DNA of 64,000 nucleotides from Vagococcus zengguangii (GTDB taxonomy: Bacteria > Bacillota > Bacilli > Lactobacillales > Vagococcaceae): positions 1,718,501-1,782,500 of the forward strand of contig NZ_CP039712.1 in NCBI RefSeq assembly GCF_005145005.1, in the 5' to 3' direction. Each line of letters opens with the position of its first letter. The first letter of the stretch is position 1. A program made the translations under genes and the position numbers. The notes beneath the pieces are model-generated. The model was not told where the DNA came from. It made no database searches and worked only from the letters and a program-made list of their open reading frames with translations. Below, piece by piece: positions 8,487-16,315 of this stretch.

Positions 8487-9569
8487 TTAAAAATTAAAAT
8501 CATCTACATTATCTTTTGTAAAGATTGTTCGTTCTGGCATAATCACCACTCCTGAATCTTCACTATCTTTTGCATCCTCAGATAATACAGAATTATTTAA
8601 TACTTCAACTGTTCCTACATTAGGTACATCAATTTTGTCACCAACTTTAACCTCATTACCTTCAGCTAAATAATTCGCCAAGTATACAGCCATACCTCCT
8701 TGTACCGTTACATCCCACAAACCCCAAGCTTCAATAATATCTGCTTTTGCATAATCTTTAATTGAATTAGGTGATGCAAATCCTGTAATAGTCACATCAT
8801 CTTTTGTTAATCCATTATTTTGTACAGCTTGTAATTGTCCTGGTAGAGCTGTTGAATCATTACATATTACTAAATCAATATCACTATGCGCTGATAGAAT
8901 TGCTTCACCTACAGTAATCGCCTTCTCAGCATTCTGTTCGCTATAATAATTTTCAGGAGCAACATTCACCCAGTTTGGAAAGTTCTTTTTAATATAATCT
9001 TCTCCTGCCTTTTGCCATGAATTTTGATCTTGAACCGTCGATTGAGAATAATGCCATACATACTTAATTGGTTCACTAGTAGCATCTTTACCACGTTTTT
9101 TTAATGAGTCGGCCCCCATGTCAACTAACATCTGGCCTAAAATATCTGGAGTTCCCTGTGCTACCATTAAAGTTCGAGCATCAGAAGATACATCTGAATC
9201 CCAAGTCACTACTTTAATTCCCGATTCTTTTGCTTGTTTTAGTACATCATCTAAACCTGTTGCATCAACAGCTGAAATCGCTAAACCATCAACGCCTTGT
9301 TGAATAGCATTATTAATAATAGTTACCTGATTCGCTACTGATGCTTCAGGATTTCCATCATATTTAACTGTGAACCCCTGTTCTTTTGCCATTTTTTGGG
9401 CGCCGTCATTTCCAGATTCAAAAAAAGCGTTTCCAGATAATTTCGGAACAAATACAATAGTATTATCTCCACTACTTTCCCCAGCACTATCATCATTCCC
9501 ACAAGCTGCTAAAGCTAACATCATTAAAGAACCCATTCCGATCATGCTAATTTTTTTTAAGTTCATCAT
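8487..9569 (-). CDS. lsrB: LsrB, AI-2-binding lipoprotein
   Basis: A 360-aa substrate-binding lipoprotein of the AI-2 ABC importer. The signal peptide ends in lipobox LAAC (Cys 23), as expected for a Gram-positive homologue. Strong LsrB signatures follow: PKLSGNAFFESG, TWDSD, QGTPDILGQML, VQDQNSW and GLWDVTVQGG. Of the six AI-2 contacts known in Salmonella LsrB, four align identically (Lys 43, an Asp in the WDSD segment, Asp 181, Gln 182). The other two, Pro and Ala, are Asn 237 and Ser 239 here. A GAGGAG box lies 6 bases before the ATG. It is the fourth gene of the lsr operon. Confidence 0.93.
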   Translation of the reverse strand: MMNLKKISMIGMGSLMMLALAACGNDDSAGESSGDNTIVFVPKLSGNAFFESGNDGAQKMAKEQGFTVKYDGNPEASVANQVTIINNAIQQGVDGLAISAVDATGLDDVLKQAKESGIKVVTWDSDVSSDARTLMVAQGTPDILGQMLVDMGADSLKKRGKDATSEPIKYVWHYSQSTVQDQNSWQKAGEDYIKKNFPNWVNVAPENYYSEQNAEKAITVGEAILSAHSDIDLVICNDSTALPGQLQAVQNNGLTKDDVTITGFASPNSIKDYAKADIIEAWGLWDVTVQGGMAVYLANYLAEGNEVKVGDKIDVPNVGTVEVLNNSVLSEDAKDSEDSGVVIMPERTIFTKDNVDDFNF

Positions 9570-9585
9570 TCATTTCTCCTCATTA

Positions 9586-10620
9586 TTATTTTAATATATT
9601 TTTTATTTTTTGAGCGATTCTACCATTTTCAATAAAAGAGCGCAAAATCAAAGAACCAATTAATAATAAACCTACTGGAATATCTAAATATTGAGTATTA
9701 AGTCCAGACATTGATAATCCGAACCTCATTATCCCAATAACTAACGATGCTAAAGCTGTTCCTAATACATGACCCTTCCCTCCATAATTTGATGTACCGC
9801 CTAATACAACTGCTGTGATAATTGGCAAAGTTAATTCCTTACCAAAATCCGCTTTCGCTGTACCAAGATAGGCAGTTAACACTATACCCGCTATTGCTGC
9901 TGCAATACCTGATAAAACATATGTACTAGCTATAATTCTATTAGTTTTAATACCTGAATATTCAGCCGTACTTCTATTTACCCCAATCAGAAAAATTTTT
10001 CTACCATACTGAGTCTTATGTAATATAATGTATGAAATTACACACAGTAGAAGAAATAAAATTACTTGATTCGGAATACCTAATGTCTTTCCTCTAAACA
10101 AGTTAGTAAAACTTTCTGGAAAACCACTGATTCCTTTATAAGACTCAACTGAACTTAAACTTGTTACACCTAGTGCTATACCAGAATATAAAAATGAACC
10201 TCCCAGTGTGATTACCATAGGCTGTACATCTGTATTCGCGATCAACGTACCACTTAAAAGCCCGCACAATGCACCAATCAGTATTCCTATTAAACAAGCT
10301 AGCCAAATGTTCAGCCCTAACTCTGACCACATCAATCCAATTGATATCGATGTTAGACCTACTATAGTACCTGCTTGGATATCCATTCCTCCAGTAATAA
10401 TAACAAAAGTGACAAAAAGAGAAATGATACATATAGGCATAAAATCATTTATACTTCCCATCAAAACTACAGGATTAAAGAAACGATTATTGATTGACCC
10501 AAAAACAACTATTTCCATTAATAATAAACCTACTAAAAAATATTCCCACCTCCACTTCAACTTCATTTTCGAATAATTTGTCTTTTTTTTGCCAAAATCA
10601 ATATTTTCCACATTTTCCAT
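9586..10620 (-). CDS. lsrD: LsrD, AI-2 importer permease
   Basis: A 344-aa polytopic membrane protein with about 8-10 hydrophobic helices, one of two permease subunits of the AI-2 importer. It shares the start RWEYFLVGLLLMEIVVFGSIN with LsrD, then VIITGGMDIQAG, MVITLGGSFLYSGIAL and ITAVVLGGTSNYGG, the last two typical of the ribose-type permease family. Its position between lsrC and lsrB matches the enteric order. AAAGGA lies about 8 bases before the ATG at 10620. The gap to lsrB is 16 bp. Confidence 0.92.
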   Translation of the reverse strand: MENVENIDFGKKKTNYSKMKLKWRWEYFLVGLLLMEIVVFGSINNRFFNPVVLMGSINDFMPICIISLFVTFVIITGGMDIQAGTIVGLTSISIGLMWSELGLNIWLACLIGILIGALCGLLSGTLIANTDVQPMVITLGGSFLYSGIALGVTSLSSVESYKGISGFPESFTNLFRGKTLGIPNQVILFLLLCVISYIILHKTQYGRKIFLIGVNRSTAEYSGIKTNRIIASTYVLSGIAAAIAGIVLTAYLGTAKADFGKELTLPIITAVVLGGTSNYGGKGHVLGTALASLVIGIMRFGLSMSGLNTQYLDIPVGLLLIGSLILRSFIENGRIAQKIKNILK

Positions 10621-10634
10621 AATATAATTCCTTT

Positions 10635-11624
10635 CTAGACTATTTTGGCTGCTAATCTTTCTTTTCTTAATTTCTCTGATTTTCTTCTATCAAATACCGC
10701 TCCCAAAACTACAATGACTATTAATATTAAACCTGTGATTGTGTTATCAAATGTTGAAGGAAAACCAAGAAATACTAAAACTCTGCTAATTGAGGTCATT
10801 ATAACCGAACCTAAAACGCTTCCAAAAACTGTTCCAATACCTCCATTTAAACTAATACCTCCTATTACACAAGCTGCAATTGCAGTCATTTCATAACCTA
10901 CACCGGCTGTAGGCGTAACAAAACCAACACGACTAGCATATAAAATTCCTGCTAAAGAAGCCAACACACTACATATTATATAAGAAATATATTTAATTCT
11001 TTTAACTGAAATCCCTATCAATCTAGCTCCTTCTATATTATCCCCAACCGCTTTAAAAGACTTTCCAAATTCAGTTTTTTCAGTAACAAAATAAAAACAT
11101 AAGGACAATAGAATAACTAAAATAAAAATTAATGAGAATCCATTAAATAATTTGATTTGGGCAATATTTTTGAATGAAAGAGGTAAATTTTCAATCCACT
11201 TTCCATCAGTATACACATAAATTAATCCTCTAATAACGCCATTTGTTCCTAACGTCATAATGATTGAAGGAATATCAAAATATAATATGCCAATAGAATT
11301 AATTACACCCACAGCAACACCAAATAAAATAACGATTACAACAACCAAAATAAGAGGCAGTCCCTTATTAATCAAAGTTCCAGCTAAAGCTGCTGCAAAT
11401 CCTAAGGTTGCACCAATTGAAACATCAATTTCTCCTGTGAACAAAACAAAAGACATCCCTAAAGCAACCAAAGCATACACTACACTTCCGTTTATGGTTT
11501 GAAAAATATTGTTCGCAGACAGAAAATTCAAATTAAATATACCAACTAACAAAAAAATACCGATAATAAACAACACTGAAGTAATTTCTCTTGATTTCAA
11601 TATTTTTTTTAGTTTTATACTCAT
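10635..11624 (-). CDS. lsrC: LsrC, AI-2 importer permease
   Basis: A 329-aa permease, partner of LsrD. It matches LsrC through the N-terminal SREITSVLF, LFTGEIDVSIGATLG, SIIMTLGTNGVIRGLIYV, the distinctive TDGKWIENLP loop, and IAACVIGGISLNGG. About eight to ten membrane helices are visible. The ATG at 11624 overlaps the lsrA stop by 4 bp and has GGAGG 10 bases upstream, so translation of the two is coupled. Confidence 0.92.
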   Translation of the reverse strand: MSIKLKKILKSREITSVLFIIGIFLLVGIFNLNFLSANNIFQTINGSVVYALVALGMSFVLFTGEIDVSIGATLGFAAALAGTLINKGLPLILVVVIVILFGVAVGVINSIGILYFDIPSIIMTLGTNGVIRGLIYVYTDGKWIENLPLSFKNIAQIKLFNGFSLIFILVILLSLCFYFVTEKTEFGKSFKAVGDNIEGARLIGISVKRIKYISYIICSVLASLAGILYASRVGFVTPTAGVGYEMTAIAACVIGGISLNGGIGTVFGSVLGSVIMTSISRVLVFLGFPSTFDNTITGLILIVIVVLGAVFDRRKSEKLRKERLAAKIV

Positions 11625-13120
11625 ACCGCTAACTCCTCCCTCAAAACACCAAATGATGCACTCATCAAATTATCCTGATTAATATCATCGCCTTCAAATT
11701 CAGAATTAATACGCCCACGATGCATTGTAACCGCTCTATCAGATAGTTTAATAATTTCCTCCATATCAGAAGAAATCAGAAGAATTCCTACTCCTTGAGA
11801 TCTTAGTCTATATATTATTTTGTATACATCTTCCCTAGCTGCCGCGTCTATCCCCCTAGTAGGCTCATCTAAAATTAAAACCTTAGGAACAGAAGCTAAT
11901 GCTTTAGCGATTACAATTTTTTGCTGGTTTCCTCCAGAAAGAGTACCGATTTCTTCATCAATACTTGAAGCTTTGATTTTGAAAGACTGCTTATATTCTT
12001 CAAATAGTACTTGATCATAATGCCTATTTAAAAATACTTTTCCCATATTACCTATTGAAGAAGCTGAAATATTCATTCCAATATCACTAATCTTAAAAAT
12101 TCCATTTTTAAATCGATCTTCAGGCACGTAATTTAATCCTAATCTAATGACTTCTTCTGTTGACTTACCCGTAATATCATTGGTTCCTACAAATACTTTT
12201 CCAGATAATATCTCATCTTTTCCAAAAATCGTTTCAGCCAATTCTGTTCTTCCGGCACCAACAACTCCTGCCATTCCCAATATTTCTCCAGCTCTTAGAT
12301 CAAGAGTAATATCTTTAAAGCCATGACCTGTCAACTTATCAATTTGCAGTACTTTATCTTGTTCTCCATTAAACTCTTCTTTACTACTCATAGTACTTTT
12401 TACATCATCAGTTTCTTCGGGTAAAAGAGCTTTAATTAGCATATCATTATCAAAATCTGTAACTTTACCTTTTAATGTAACTTTTCCATCACGCATGATT
12501 AACACATGCGTTGAAATTTCGAATACTTCATTTAATCTATGAGTAATATATATTAACCCTACACCTTTTGATTTTAAATCCTCAATCATCCTAAATAATG
12601 ATTTAATCTCATTAAAAGTCAAAGAACTAGTTGGCTCATCAAGTATCAAAATTTTAGATTCTCTCACTAGACCTTTCAGTATTTCAACTAGCTGTTGTTC
12701 AGCAATTGTTAAGGTAGTGGCTTTTCTTTCAATATCAAGTTTCCAACCAAGTTCATCAATAATTTGAAGCAATTTCTTCTTGTTTTCAATTTTAGAACCT
12801 TTTAATCCTAATAGAACATTTTCCAGAACAGTCATATTTGGAAACAGCATAGGTTCCTGTGGTACCAGATAAATACCCTTTGAAATTGCTAATGATGGTG
12901 ATAAATTATTTGTTTTCTCTTCACAAATAAATAATTCACCACTATCAGATTTGTGAATTCCCATTATAATCTTCATTAAAGTACTTTTTCCTGCTCCATT
13001 ACCTCCAATAATAGAAATTACTTCTCCACGATTAAGACATAAATCTATCCCTTTTAATACATGATTTTCTCCAAAAGATTTGACTATTGATTTGCAATTT
13101 AACAACTCACTTTGTCCCAT
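11621..13120 (-). CDS. lsrA: LsrA, AI-2 importer ATPase
   Basis: A 499-aa protein with two fused ABC ATPase domains, as in sugar importers of the Rbs/Lsr group. The first has Walker A GGNGAGKST, an atypical signature LTIAEQQL and Walker B ILILDEPTSSL. The second has the degenerate Walker A GVVGAGRTE, a full LSGGNQQK signature and VLILDEPTRGID. I place the start at ATG 13120, which has GGAAGGTGG 5 bases upstream; an in-frame GTG at 13129 lies inside that box. It heads the leftward operon behind a strong promoter overlapped by a cre site. Confidence 0.93.
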   Translation of the reverse strand: MGQSELLNCKSIVKSFGENHVLKGIDLCLNRGEVISIIGGNGAGKSTLMKIIMGIHKSDSGELFICEEKTNNLSPSLAISKGIYLVPQEPMLFPNMTVLENVLLGLKGSKIENKKKLLQIIDELGWKLDIERKATTLTIAEQQLVEILKGLVRESKILILDEPTSSLTFNEIKSLFRMIEDLKSKGVGLIYITHRLNEVFEISTHVLIMRDGKVTLKGKVTDFDNDMLIKALLPEETDDVKSTMSSKEEFNGEQDKVLQIDKLTGHGFKDITLDLRAGEILGMAGVVGAGRTELAETIFGKDEILSGKVFVGTNDITGKSTEEVIRLGLNYVPEDRFKNGIFKISDIGMNISASSIGNMGKVFLNRHYDQVLFEEYKQSFKIKASSIDEEIGTLSGGNQQKIVIAKALASVPKVLILDEPTRGIDAAAREDVYKIIYRLRSQGVGILLISSDMEEIIKLSDRAVTMHRGRINSEFEGDDINQDNLMSASFGVLREELAV

Positions 13121-13256
13121 AAATTCCACCTTCCAAAAGATAAATTATTTTACTTTTGTAACAAATTTATTATTTTTGTTTCAAAAAACATTTGATATTT
13201 TTATAGCAAAAAAAATTAACAAAAGGAAATTAACAACAAGATAGCTTGATATCACA

Positions 13257-13286
13257 ATTATTACACATGTTTGAAAGCGTTGTCAA
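13257..13286 (-). promoter_or_regulatory. Promoter of the lsrACDBF operon
   Basis: On the minus strand a consensus TTGACA (13281-13286) is followed after 18 bp by AATAAT (13257-13262), preceded by TGT as an extended -10. It drives lsrA, leaving an untranslated leader of about 130 bp. Confidence 0.8.
13271..13285 (+). promoter_or_regulatory. cre site (CcpA operator)
   Basis: TTGAAAGCGTTGTCA matches all positions of the CcpA consensus WTGNAANCGNWNNCW. It covers five of the six bases of the lsrA -35 box, so CcpA binding would block the promoter. This would place the AI-2 system under carbon catabolite repression. Confidence 0.8.
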
Positions 13287-13372
13287 TATTTTTTATTTTT
13301 ATTTTTAACTTGAAATGTATTTTAACTTTTGTTAAACTTTAATTACATTTGTTATGAAGGAGCAAAAAAATA

Positions 13373-14314
13373 ATGACAGAAGATAAAAATGATTTTTATA
13401 ACTACTCACTACTTACTAAGGTCGCTTGGCTGTACTACATCGAAGAAATGACTCAAAAGGATATAGGAGAACAACTCGGATTATCAAGAATCAAAATAAT
13501 AAAAATGTTAGAAGAAGCTAGAATAAAAAATATTGTACAATTCAAATTTTCAACTTTTGATAGATTAAAAATAGAGGCAGAAAAAAAGTTAATCAAAAAA
13601 TATAACTTGAAAGATGTCTATATAGCACCATCATCTTCTAACGACGACGAAAATAACACACTATCTCTAGCTGCAGCCATGTATATTGATGATTTAATAA
13701 AAGACAATACATATATAAGCATGGGATATGGTAAAACAGTCAGTAAAGTATTAAATAATCTAGCTAATTTATCAGAAAAAGATATCTCAATCATTTCACT
13801 TACTGGAGGTGTTGCACCCTATTTACCAAACAATCAATCTAAAGTTTTCAACGCAAAGTTATATCTATTACCAACTCCATTATTCATGAGTTCTAAAGAG
13901 ACCGCAAAAAATATCAGAAAAGAGCTAGCTGTTAAAGAAATCCTCGATATGGCAACCTTATCTAAACTGTCAGTGGTTGGTATCGGCGGTATGGACGATG
14001 AAGCAACAGTTCTAGAATCTCACATATTAAATAACAACGATTTTATCAAACTAAAAATGCAAGGAGCCGTTGGGGATATTTTGATGCATTTCATTGATTC
14101 AAACGGAAATTTAGTCCAATCAGAAATAGAAGAAAAATTAGTAAGTACTAATTTAGACGATTTAAAAACTCATGAAAACGTTATAGGCGTAGCTGCGGGT
14201 CGTGAAAAAATAACCGCAATTAAAGCTGCATTAATAGGAAAATATATACATACTCTAATAACTGATGAAGAAACTGCTCAATTACTAATCAAAGGAGAAA
14301 ATTTTGATGAATGA
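13373..14314 (+). CDS. lsrR: LsrR, AI-2-responsive repressor (SorC/DeoR family)
   Basis: A 313-aa cytosolic regulator. Residues 14-60 form the helix-turn-helix (VAWLYYIEEMTQKDIGEQLG then LSRIKIIKMLEEA). The rest is a SorC-type sugar-phosphate-binding domain with YGKTV and a VGIGG loop. In enteric bacteria LsrR represses lsr genes until it binds phospho-AI-2. AAGGAG lies 10 bases before the ATG. It is divergent from lsrA and its end overlaps lsrK by 8 bp, so repressor and kinase are made together. Confidence 0.92.
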   Translation: MTEDKNDFYNYSLLTKVAWLYYIEEMTQKDIGEQLGLSRIKIIKMLEEARIKNIVQFKFSTFDRLKIEAEKKLIKKYNLKDVYIAPSSSNDDENNTLSLAAAMYIDDLIKDNTYISMGYGKTVSKVLNNLANLSEKDISIISLTGGVAPYLPNNQSKVFNAKLYLLPTPLFMSSKETAKNIRKELAVKEILDMATLSKLSVVGIGGMDDEATVLESHILNNNDFIKLKMQGAVGDILMHFIDSNGNLVQSEIEEKLVSTNLDDLKTHENVIGVAAGREKITAIKAALIGKYIHTLITDEETAQLLIKGENFDE

Positions 14315-15872
14315 AAAATACTTATTAGCTCTTGATGGTGGCACAGGTAGTTTTAGAGCCATACTTTTTAACACTTTAGGGGAACAAATCGCAATTAACC
14401 AAAAAGATTGGAGGCATAAATCTAACCCTCTTTACCCTGGAAGCATCGATTTCGATTTCTTAAACAATTGGGAGTTAATTGCTAATTGTATTAAAGAATT
14501 AATTGAAAAAAGTTGTATTAATGCCGAACAAATTATCGGCATTAGCACAACTTCCATGAGAGAAGGTTTTATCTTATATGATGAAGTTGGAAATGAATTG
14601 ATAGCATTTTCAAATGTAGATGCCCGTGCTACAAAAGAAGCTGAATTTTTAAAAACTAACTTCCCTGAATTAGAACATGAATTATTTTTAGAAACTGGCG
14701 AAACATTTGCTCTGAGCGCTATTCCTAGATTACTATGGGTGAAAGATCATTTACCAGATATTTACTCAAAAGTATCATGTATCACTATGATAAATGATTG
14801 GATCAGCTATAAATTAACAGGAGTTCTGTCTTCGGAACCTAGCAACGCTAGCACAAGTGGTCTTTTTGGTTTAGAAAATCGAAATTGGCTCACTAGCATC
14901 GCAAAAAAATTCAATTTGAAAGAAAATATTTTTCCAAAAGTTTTTGAAAGCGGTTCCTTAATAAGTAATGTAAATGAATTGGCCGCTCTAAAAACTGGAC
15001 TATCTACAAAAACTAAAGTAATAGCTGGAGGTGGAGACGCACAGTTAGGCTGTATCGGAATCGGTGCTACTCAAACAGGACAGGCAGCTTTATTGGGAGG
15101 GAGTTTTTGGCAACTAGAATACAACACTTCCAATCCAATAGTTGATAACAATGCTAAAATACGAGCTAATTGCCATGCCGTACCTCGTGTATGGCAATTA
15201 GAAGCTATTGCATGGTGCCCTGGATTAGTTATGAAATGGTTTAAAGAAGGTTTTTGTCATTTTGAAAATGAATTAGCAATTCAAAAAAAAATATCTGTCT
15301 ATAAAATTCTAGATGAAAAAGCACAACACGTACCTCCAGGATGTTTTGGATTAATATCTTTATTTTCCAATACAATGGATTTTAAAAATTTAAAGCACGT
15401 TTCACCAACTATCACAAATTTTCAATTAGACTCTAAAAAATTCAATACATATAGTTTCTATCGTTCTATAATGGAAAATGCTGGTTTAGTTACCTATAGC
15501 CATTTACTGCTAATTCAAGATTTAACAGATGAGATAATAGAAGAAATAATTTTTGCTGGCGGCTCATCTTATAGCGATTTATGGTGTCAAATAATTTGTA
15601 ATATTCTGGGAGTCAAACTTACTATCCCTGTAGAGAAGGAAGCCACTGCTCTCGGCGCGGCTTTATTAGCTGGTGTAGGATCAGGTGTTTATAAAAACAT
15701 CGAAGAGACTAAGCAATTGATAAAATTAGAAAAAACCTTTTTCCCTGATGAATCAGAGCATAACCTTTATAAAGAAATTTATTGTCGCTGGAAAGAGGCA
15801 TATCCAGAATATCTAGCTATTGCCGATAAAGGTCTAGTAGATCACATGTGGATAGCACCCGGTGTAAAATGA
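14307..15872 (+). CDS. lsrK: LsrK, AI-2 kinase
   Basis: A 521-aa kinase of the FGGY family that phosphorylates imported AI-2 so that it is trapped and can bind LsrR. Visible motifs are the N-terminal ATPase loop LALDGGTGSFRAILFN, ISTTSMREGFI, the NDWISYKLTG segment, AGGGDAQLGCIG and the C-terminal FAGGSSYSDLWCQI loop. Length agrees with E. coli LsrK. The ATG at 14307 is 9 bases after AAAGGAG; a TTG at 14304 is less well spaced. It overlaps lsrR and is followed by the cupin gene. Confidence 0.93.
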   Translation: MNEKYLLALDGGTGSFRAILFNTLGEQIAINQKDWRHKSNPLYPGSIDFDFLNNWELIANCIKELIEKSCINAEQIIGISTTSMREGFILYDEVGNELIAFSNVDARATKEAEFLKTNFPELEHELFLETGETFALSAIPRLLWVKDHLPDIYSKVSCITMINDWISYKLTGVLSSEPSNASTSGLFGLENRNWLTSIAKKFNLKENIFPKVFESGSLISNVNELAALKTGLSTKTKVIAGGGDAQLGCIGIGATQTGQAALLGGSFWQLEYNTSNPIVDNNAKIRANCHAVPRVWQLEAIAWCPGLVMKWFKEGFCHFENELAIQKKISVYKILDEKAQHVPPGCFGLISLFSNTMDFKNLKHVSPTITNFQLDSKKFNTYSFYRSIMENAGLVTYSHLLLIQDLTDEIIEEIIFAGGSSYSDLWCQIICNILGVKLTIPVEKEATALGAALLAGVGSGVYKNIEETKQLIKLEKTFFPDESEHNLYKEIYCRWKEAYPEYLAIADKGLVDHMWIAPGVK

Positions 15873-15889
15873 AAGGAGAAAACAAAAAA

Positions 15890-16243
15890 ATGATTATTGA
15901 TGAAAAAAATTTAGAATACAGATTCGGAGATAGCGGTCCAAAATATTTAATGAAAGGACCTCGCTCTAATTTTGCTCTTGTTAGATTTAATCCAAAAGAA
16001 GATTTTCCTGCGCATTACCACGAGTATATGGAAGAAAACTTTTATGTGTTAGAAGGAAAAATCGATATCTACATTGATGATGAAAAATTTACTTTAAGTA
16101 AAGGGCAATTTATCCATATAGAACCAACTTGTGTTCACTATGTTAATAACCCTTATGACGAACCAATCACGATGATATCAACTTTGGCACCGTATCATGA
16201 AATAGATAAAATTGAGGTACAAAATTATAAACCAACTACATAA
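15890..16243 (+). CDS. Single-domain cupin protein of the lsr locus
   Basis: A 117-aa metal-binding beta-barrel. Cupin motif 1 is complete (His 42, His 44, Glu 48, then Gly after six residues: YMEENFYVLEG), and motif 2 gives the fourth ligand, His 83, in EPTCVHYVNN. The ATG at 15890 has AAAGGAG 12 bases upstream, beginning in the lsrK stop region, so it is the third gene of the lsrR-lsrK unit. Known lsr loci carry lsrG, an isomerase of phospho-AI-2, which is missing here. Many small cupins are isomerases, so this protein is a candidate replacement; a regulatory role is possible too. Confidence 0.85.
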   Translation: MIIDEKNLEYRFGDSGPKYLMKGPRSNFALVRFNPKEDFPAHYHEYMEENFYVLEGKIDIYIDDEKFTLSKGQFIHIEPTCVHYVNNPYDEPITMISTLAPYHEIDKIEVQNYKPTT

Positions 16244-16265
16244 CTCCCCCTATACTGTTTAATAT

Positions 16266-16311
16266 AACTTCACCCCCTCTACATTTTTCAGATTGTAGAG
16301 GGGGTGAAGTT
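16266..16311. terminator. Bidirectional terminator between the cupin gene and pnp
   Basis: Perfect 18-bp arms at 16266-16283 and 16294-16311, rich in C and G, with a 10-base loop. It serves both converging genes. Confidence 0.9.
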
Positions 16312-16315
16312 TATA

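Larger units (their letters stand above)
13155..13336. promoter_or_regulatory. Repeated TTAAC / GTTAA motifs, candidate LsrR operators
   Basis: The lsrA-lsrR gap holds a perfect palindrome at 13321-13336 (TTTAAC and GTTAAA around TTTT), a direct repeat AATTAACAA at 13214-13222 and 13228-13236, and an odd palindrome TTTGTAACAAA at 13155-13165. They flank both transcription starts. SorC-family regulators bind such repeated inverted sites as tetramers; assignment to LsrR is inference. Confidence 0.4.

Noticed and set aside
10145-10576. Long frames on both strands within lsrD
   Set aside because: Shadows of the lsrD reading frame; the lsrD product is clearly homologous.
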